Shown here piece after piece: positions 5,301 through 6,986 of a DNA stretch of 6,986 bases (within the stretch, counting starts at the first letter, position 1; every line of letters begins with the position of its first letter). The notes below the pieces were generated by a model, which saw only the letters and a list, made by a program, of their open reading frames with translations, was not told where the DNA came from and searched no databases. Both the position numbers and the translations under genes were made by a program. Source of the stretch: a bacterium (GTDB taxonomy: Archaea; Thermoplasmatota; Thermoplasmata; Lutacidiplasmatales; UBA184); NCBI GenBank assembly GCA_021832495.1, contig JAKBKR010000107.1, forward strand, positions 1 to 6,986. The letters run 5' to 3'.

Positions 5301-6986
5301 GCTGGTGCTCTCGTTGCCGAGCGGGTCGGTGACGGAGATCTGGTTTCCCATCACGTCATAGACGTAGTGGGTGGTGTAGGCCGCCGCGGCGGGGACGCGT
5401 TCGATCTGGGTGTCGGTGATCTGTCTGCCGAGGTCGTCGTATGTGGCCTCGGTTCTGGCCTCCAGGGGGTCGACGGCGGCGAGCATCTCCCCCACCGGGT
5501 TGTGGGTGAAGGTCCACTGACCGGCTTCGCCGAACCCTTCCATTTGTGGATCGGTGATGCGGGCGAGGTGCCCCAGCTGGTCCCAGGTGTAGGTGCGAGT
5601 GTTACCCAGGGCGTCGGTCTGCTCGACCATCCGCCCCAGAGCGTCGTAGCTAATCTGCGCCTGAGGCGCTACCGGTGTGTCGTCCGCACCGTCGAAGGTC
5701 GGTGCTTGTGCCTGGGTTCGCTGTCCGAGCAGGTCGTAGCCGAAGACAGAGGTGTGCCCCTCGGCGTCCTGCTGGTGGGTGAGGTTACCGACCAGGTCGT
5801 AACCGAATCTGGTGGTCGGGCGACCTGTAGTGGTCGGTTCGCCGTGGTGTTCGATCTCGACCTCGGGCAGGCGTTCCTCTACCAGGCGGCCGAGTTCGTC
5901 GTAGACCATCAGTGAGGTGAAGTCAGCGGCCCTGGCCCCCTCTTCGTTGCCCCGTGGATCGGTGATGGCCGTGGCTAGTCCGAGTTCGTTGACCTTGTAA
6001 CTGGTCAGGAGCTCTTGACCGTCGACCTGGACGGCTTCTTCAATGAGATCACCGGCCGCGTTGTAGGCGTAGCGCACCCGCTCCACTCGATCAGAAGGGT
6101 CGGACAACGCGATTTCAAGAACGTTGTCCCTGCTGTCGTAGGTATAAGAGGTGCTCCGGGCGAGCTCTTCGGGGTCGACTGTCTCACTGACCAGGCGGGA
6201 GGCCGCGTCCCAGACCATGTCGGTGCGCGTGACACCGCCCTCGGTCACCGTACGGACCGGGTTGCCCGCCGGGTCGTAGAAGTGTTCCTCCAGGATCACG
6301 TCTTGAGGTTCTTCGCTGTCGTTGAGCATCGCGCCGGTCGCGATGGTTTGTGCGGGAAGCCCGTCGGCGTAGTAGGTGTAGGAGGTGGTGCGGCCGACCG
6401 CGTCGGTGGTCGAGGCCAGGTCACCGTTCGGGTCATAGGAGTTGGACCGCAACACCAGCGGTGCGGGCTCGTTGTCCTCGTCGGGATGACCAACCCAGCC
6501 TTCGATGCTGTGTTCGGCCACGTGTCCGCGGTCGGTGTAGGTGGTGCGGAACTCGGTGCCGCCGGCGTCCTGGTGGTAGGTCTGTGCGCCGGTGAGATCA
6601 TAGCCGTAGTGCTCGGTGTTCCCCTCCGGGTCGCTCTGAGCCACTAGGTGCCCGTACCGGTTGTAGGCCAACATGGTGACCCGCTCCGGCTCACCTCCGG
6701 TCAGGTCGCTGACCGTCTGGCGGACGGGGTTGCCGTCCTTGTCGTAGACGTGGCTGGTCTGCTGCTGGTGGGCGGTATCGGTCAGCTCGTTGGTGACGGC
6801 GGGCCCGGTCTCGGTGAGCACCCGACCTGCGTCGTCATAGGTGAATATGGTGGTGATGCCCGCGGGGTGGTCTTCGGTAACAACCGTAGAGGACTCCATC
6901 CGGCCGAGCCCGTCGTAGGTGTACTCGGTGACCAGGCCAGAGGGCTCCCGTACCCGGGTGATGTCTCCGTGGGTGTTGTAGGAGAA
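2298..6986 (-). CDS. RHS/YD-repeat polymorphic toxin with C-terminal DNA/RNA non-specific endonuclease (5' end outside window)
   Basis: The frame stays open to the right edge (29 codons above the ATG at 6899, themselves YD repeats: YNTHGD, YDGLGR), so the gene is partial and that ATG is not its start. Residues here are counted from it. About 1-1090: more than 40 YD-like repeats (YDxxGR, YDxxGN), which in this family fold into a beta shell enclosing the toxin. About 1100-1162: RHS-associated core (ARWYQPGIGRFASRDT, NANPIKNTDPTGH). 1163-1204: hydrophobic. About 1228-1272: Gly/Tyr/Trp-rich. About 1283-1340: charged linker. About 1363-1533: nuclease of Endonuclease_NS_2 type, with NRGH (His1434 as general base), NLVNM and the metal-ligand pattern Asn1458...Glu1466, then VVYSVRPIYG. 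Predicted action is delivery into a rival cell and degradation of its nucleic acids. Secretion signals would be in the missing N-terminus. The stop overlaps the immunity start. The tip is GC-poorer than the repeats, suggesting tip exchange. Confidence 0.9.
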   Translation of the reverse strand, partial: FSYNTHGDITRVREPSGLVTEYTYDGLGRMESSTVVTEDHPAGITTIFTYDDAGRVLTETGPAVTNELTDTAHQQQTSHVYDKDGNPVRQTVSDLTGGEPERVTMLAYNRYGHLVAQSDPEGNTEHYGYDLTGAQTYHQDAGGTEFRTTYTDRGHVAEHSIEGWVGHPDEDNEPAPLVLRSNSYDPNGDLASTTDAVGRTTSYTYYADGLPAQTIATGAMLNDSEEPQDVILEEHFYDPAGNPVRTVTEGGVTRTDMVWDAASRLVSETVDPEELARSTSYTYDSRDNVLEIALSDPSDRVERVRYAYNAAGDLIEEAVQVDGQELLTSYKVNELGLATAITDPRGNEEGARAADFTSLMVYDELGRLVEERLPEVEIEHHGEPTTTGRPTTRFGYDLVGNLTHQQDAEGHTSVFGYDLLGQRTQAQAPTFDGADDTPVAPQAQISYDALGRMVEQTDALGNTRTYTWDQLGHLARITDPQMEGFGEAGQWTFTHNPVGEMLAAVDPLEARTEATYDDLGRQITDTQIERVPAAAAYTTHYVYDVMGNQISVTDPLGNESTSAYNPAGELVETINPVGETTTFDYDLAGRLREVTDPVGTRHVSKFDLAGRLVKAQVLDAEGNELRTQATEYDAAGLPVKQTDPLGNITRTEYNAQGQPTSLIEPVSDSQTITTSFGYDALGQRTRITDGRANDTYTTYTPTGQVAEQIEPATDTAPDAADRTWTMFYDAGGNPIRQEVPGGVVRERTYNELGGLTRETATGAAAATEDRGIGYDLLGRPSQIGTPGGYIEIVYDDRGNQVQLLGPNTVSFEGMAPGTTISYDAAGRVDTRLDITGTTTFNHDSAGRVIEHHDPVTATDLSIDYDQTGLVSTITTDDGAVRSFSYDPLSQLVEDTLVSSGGTTTVSTTYTYDDAGNITERSTQGTSPSGRHQYAYDQASRLTSWTSPGGQETEYTWDASGNRVQVGTEAFEFDERNRLTSSSNGDTWAYNPDGTLNSQFVDGELRTPQFDGFERMINAGNGSGEYAYDALGRMTEREVGSQPHTYVYQGLSNNPIAVLDGTDAPVSEYGRDASGGLMSVADQGQTPALSYSNSHGDLLATHTSAGTTVTTTDFGPFGEGLGTSAVSSVGYQGEWTDPDTGDVNMHARWYQPGIGRFASRDTMTLEPTPSVQANRYTYGNANPIKNTDPTGHFAFVAAVPWAFSFSFSALATFSLYAATAVSVGYVGYRVANIVANLNYTIPRIRVNTNYRYSTALPYYRGGSWTSRGWSFAGGGVGTVSGGYAGTGVWGGSYGWAGSPRGNQGKNRPPAVVDNRKEILRKILNTPQSRPPMRPLINQAQVDQERLEVEAKVNVERVTTLDDLYEEFEFGITPRGVVPSSRREALPSRVDEQNDDCVPYTNYGFIDTEGRRSGIAKRFCSPQDVGRNAGGSRARVPASQIPGYPSTPQHHPKLPNGLHAYNRGHLLGDQLGGSGKDARNLVNMYRRTNDPVMKSYETEVRAAVEAGQQVVYSVRPIYGTDPKTPELIHMRAVGDGGYRLDVCITNEYEPSDYRGVPCVGGGSR
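2301..2813 (-). other. Toxin tip: Endonuclease_NS_2-like nuclease domain
   Basis: Residues 1363-1533 of the RHS protein counted from the ATG at 6899. The catalytic stretch AYNRGHLLGDQLGGSGKD contains the DRGH-type motif with Asn in place of Asp. NLVNMYRRTND (Asn1458) and SYE (Glu1466) follow with the 8-residue Asn-to-Glu spacing of the beta-beta-alpha-metal nuclease site, and VVYSVRPIYG forms a closing strand. The four cysteines of the visible protein are all here (1366, 1389, 1512, 1527). It resembles nuclease tips in other actinobacterial and Bacillus-type polymorphic toxins; I compare from memory only. Confidence 0.8.
2308..2315 (-). promoter_or_regulatory. Strong ribosome binding site of the immunity gene, inside the toxin gene's last codons
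   Basis: GGAGGGGG on the minus strand, 6 bases before the ATG at 2301. It lies within the codons for the toxin's Gly-rich C-terminal residues (VGGGSR), so one stretch of DNA serves both as coding sequence and as the start signal for the antidote. It decides the immunity start in favour of 2301 over 2322. Confidence 0.75.
3414..3602 (-). other. RHS-associated core and tip junction ending at DPTGH
   Basis: Residues 1100-1162 counted from the ATG at 6899. The segment runs GYQGEWTDPDTGDVNMHARW, then YQPGIGRFASRDT, and closes with NRYTYGNANPIKNTDPTGH (DPTGH at 3428-3414). In RHS/Tc toxins this core precedes the variable tip and can include a self-cleaving aspartyl site. Here the first consensus Asp (YDP) is Gln1121 and the Leu usually following DPxG is His1162. 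Everything C-terminal to it is tip-specific. Confidence 0.75.
3630..6986 (-). repeat. YD-repeat array of the RHS protein (protein-level repeats)
   Basis: More than 40 degenerate repeats of about 20-30 residues, each around a Y/F/W-D/N-x-x-G-R/N/Q core such as YDALGR, YDLAGR, YNPAGE. At DNA level this appears as recurrent plus-strand GTCGTAGG/GTCGTAG blocks. The high GC and strong codon bias of the array create long antisense open frames that are not genes. The last clear repeat-like unit (YGRDASGG) lies shortly before the RHS-associated core. Confidence 0.85.

Noticed and set aside
4776..5915. Long plus-strand open frame of 379 codons opposite the RHS gene
   Set aside because: It is a codon-bias shadow of the GC-rich YD repeats. 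Its translation repeats Val/Gly/Asp/Arg-rich blocks mirroring the repeat period and matches no family. The same holds for the other antisense frames between 3400 and 6650.

Overview
The window looks like an accessory locus of a high-GC Gram-positive actinomycete, possibly of the Nocardiopsis/Streptosporangiales or Streptomyces type. Three things point there: the Septum_form-type membrane protein, the style of the RHS core (DPTGH ending), and a TM-WD40 fragment and IS1380-type transposase debris of actinobacterial character. The genus is inferred from style, not from a database match. The YD-repeat region is GC-rich (about 60-73% in lines counted by hand). The stretch from roughly 840 to 3400 is clearly poorer (about 37-55% in sampled lines), as if it had a different origin.

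Layout. From 2 to 289 (+) lies the 3' end of a membrane-anchored WD40-type protein, stopping after one degenerate blade. It abuts, at about 286-617 (+), the C-terminal third of an IS1380-like transposase broken by several frameshifts and stops. From 618 to 895 I see no gene I can defend. From 896 to 1381 (-) is a small single-pass membrane protein of the septum-formation family. From 1382 to 1746 is a gene-free gap with hints of a decayed short reading frame. From 1747 to 2301 (-) is a SUKH/SMI1-KNR4-like immunity protein. From 2298 to the right edge (-) is a very large RHS/YD-repeat protein whose 5' end lies outside the window.

The working unit is a polymorphic toxin-immunity pair. The RHS protein carries more than 40 YD-like repeats, an RHS-associated core ending at DPTGH (3414-3428), a hydrophobic and Gly/Tyr/Trp-rich linker, and a C-terminal DNA/RNA non-specific endonuclease of the Endonuclease_NS_2 type. 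Its stop codon overlaps the start of the SUKH gene as ATGA, behind a strong ribosome binding site, as expected for coupled synthesis of toxin and antidote. The base-composition break near the RHS core/tip junction, with transposase debris on the far side, suggests the tip and immunity gene came in as an exchangeable cassette. The architecture is a known type. The less ordinary parts are the linker, the altered RHS core residues, the cysteine distribution, the orphan membrane protein beside the immunity gene, and the decayed gap between them.
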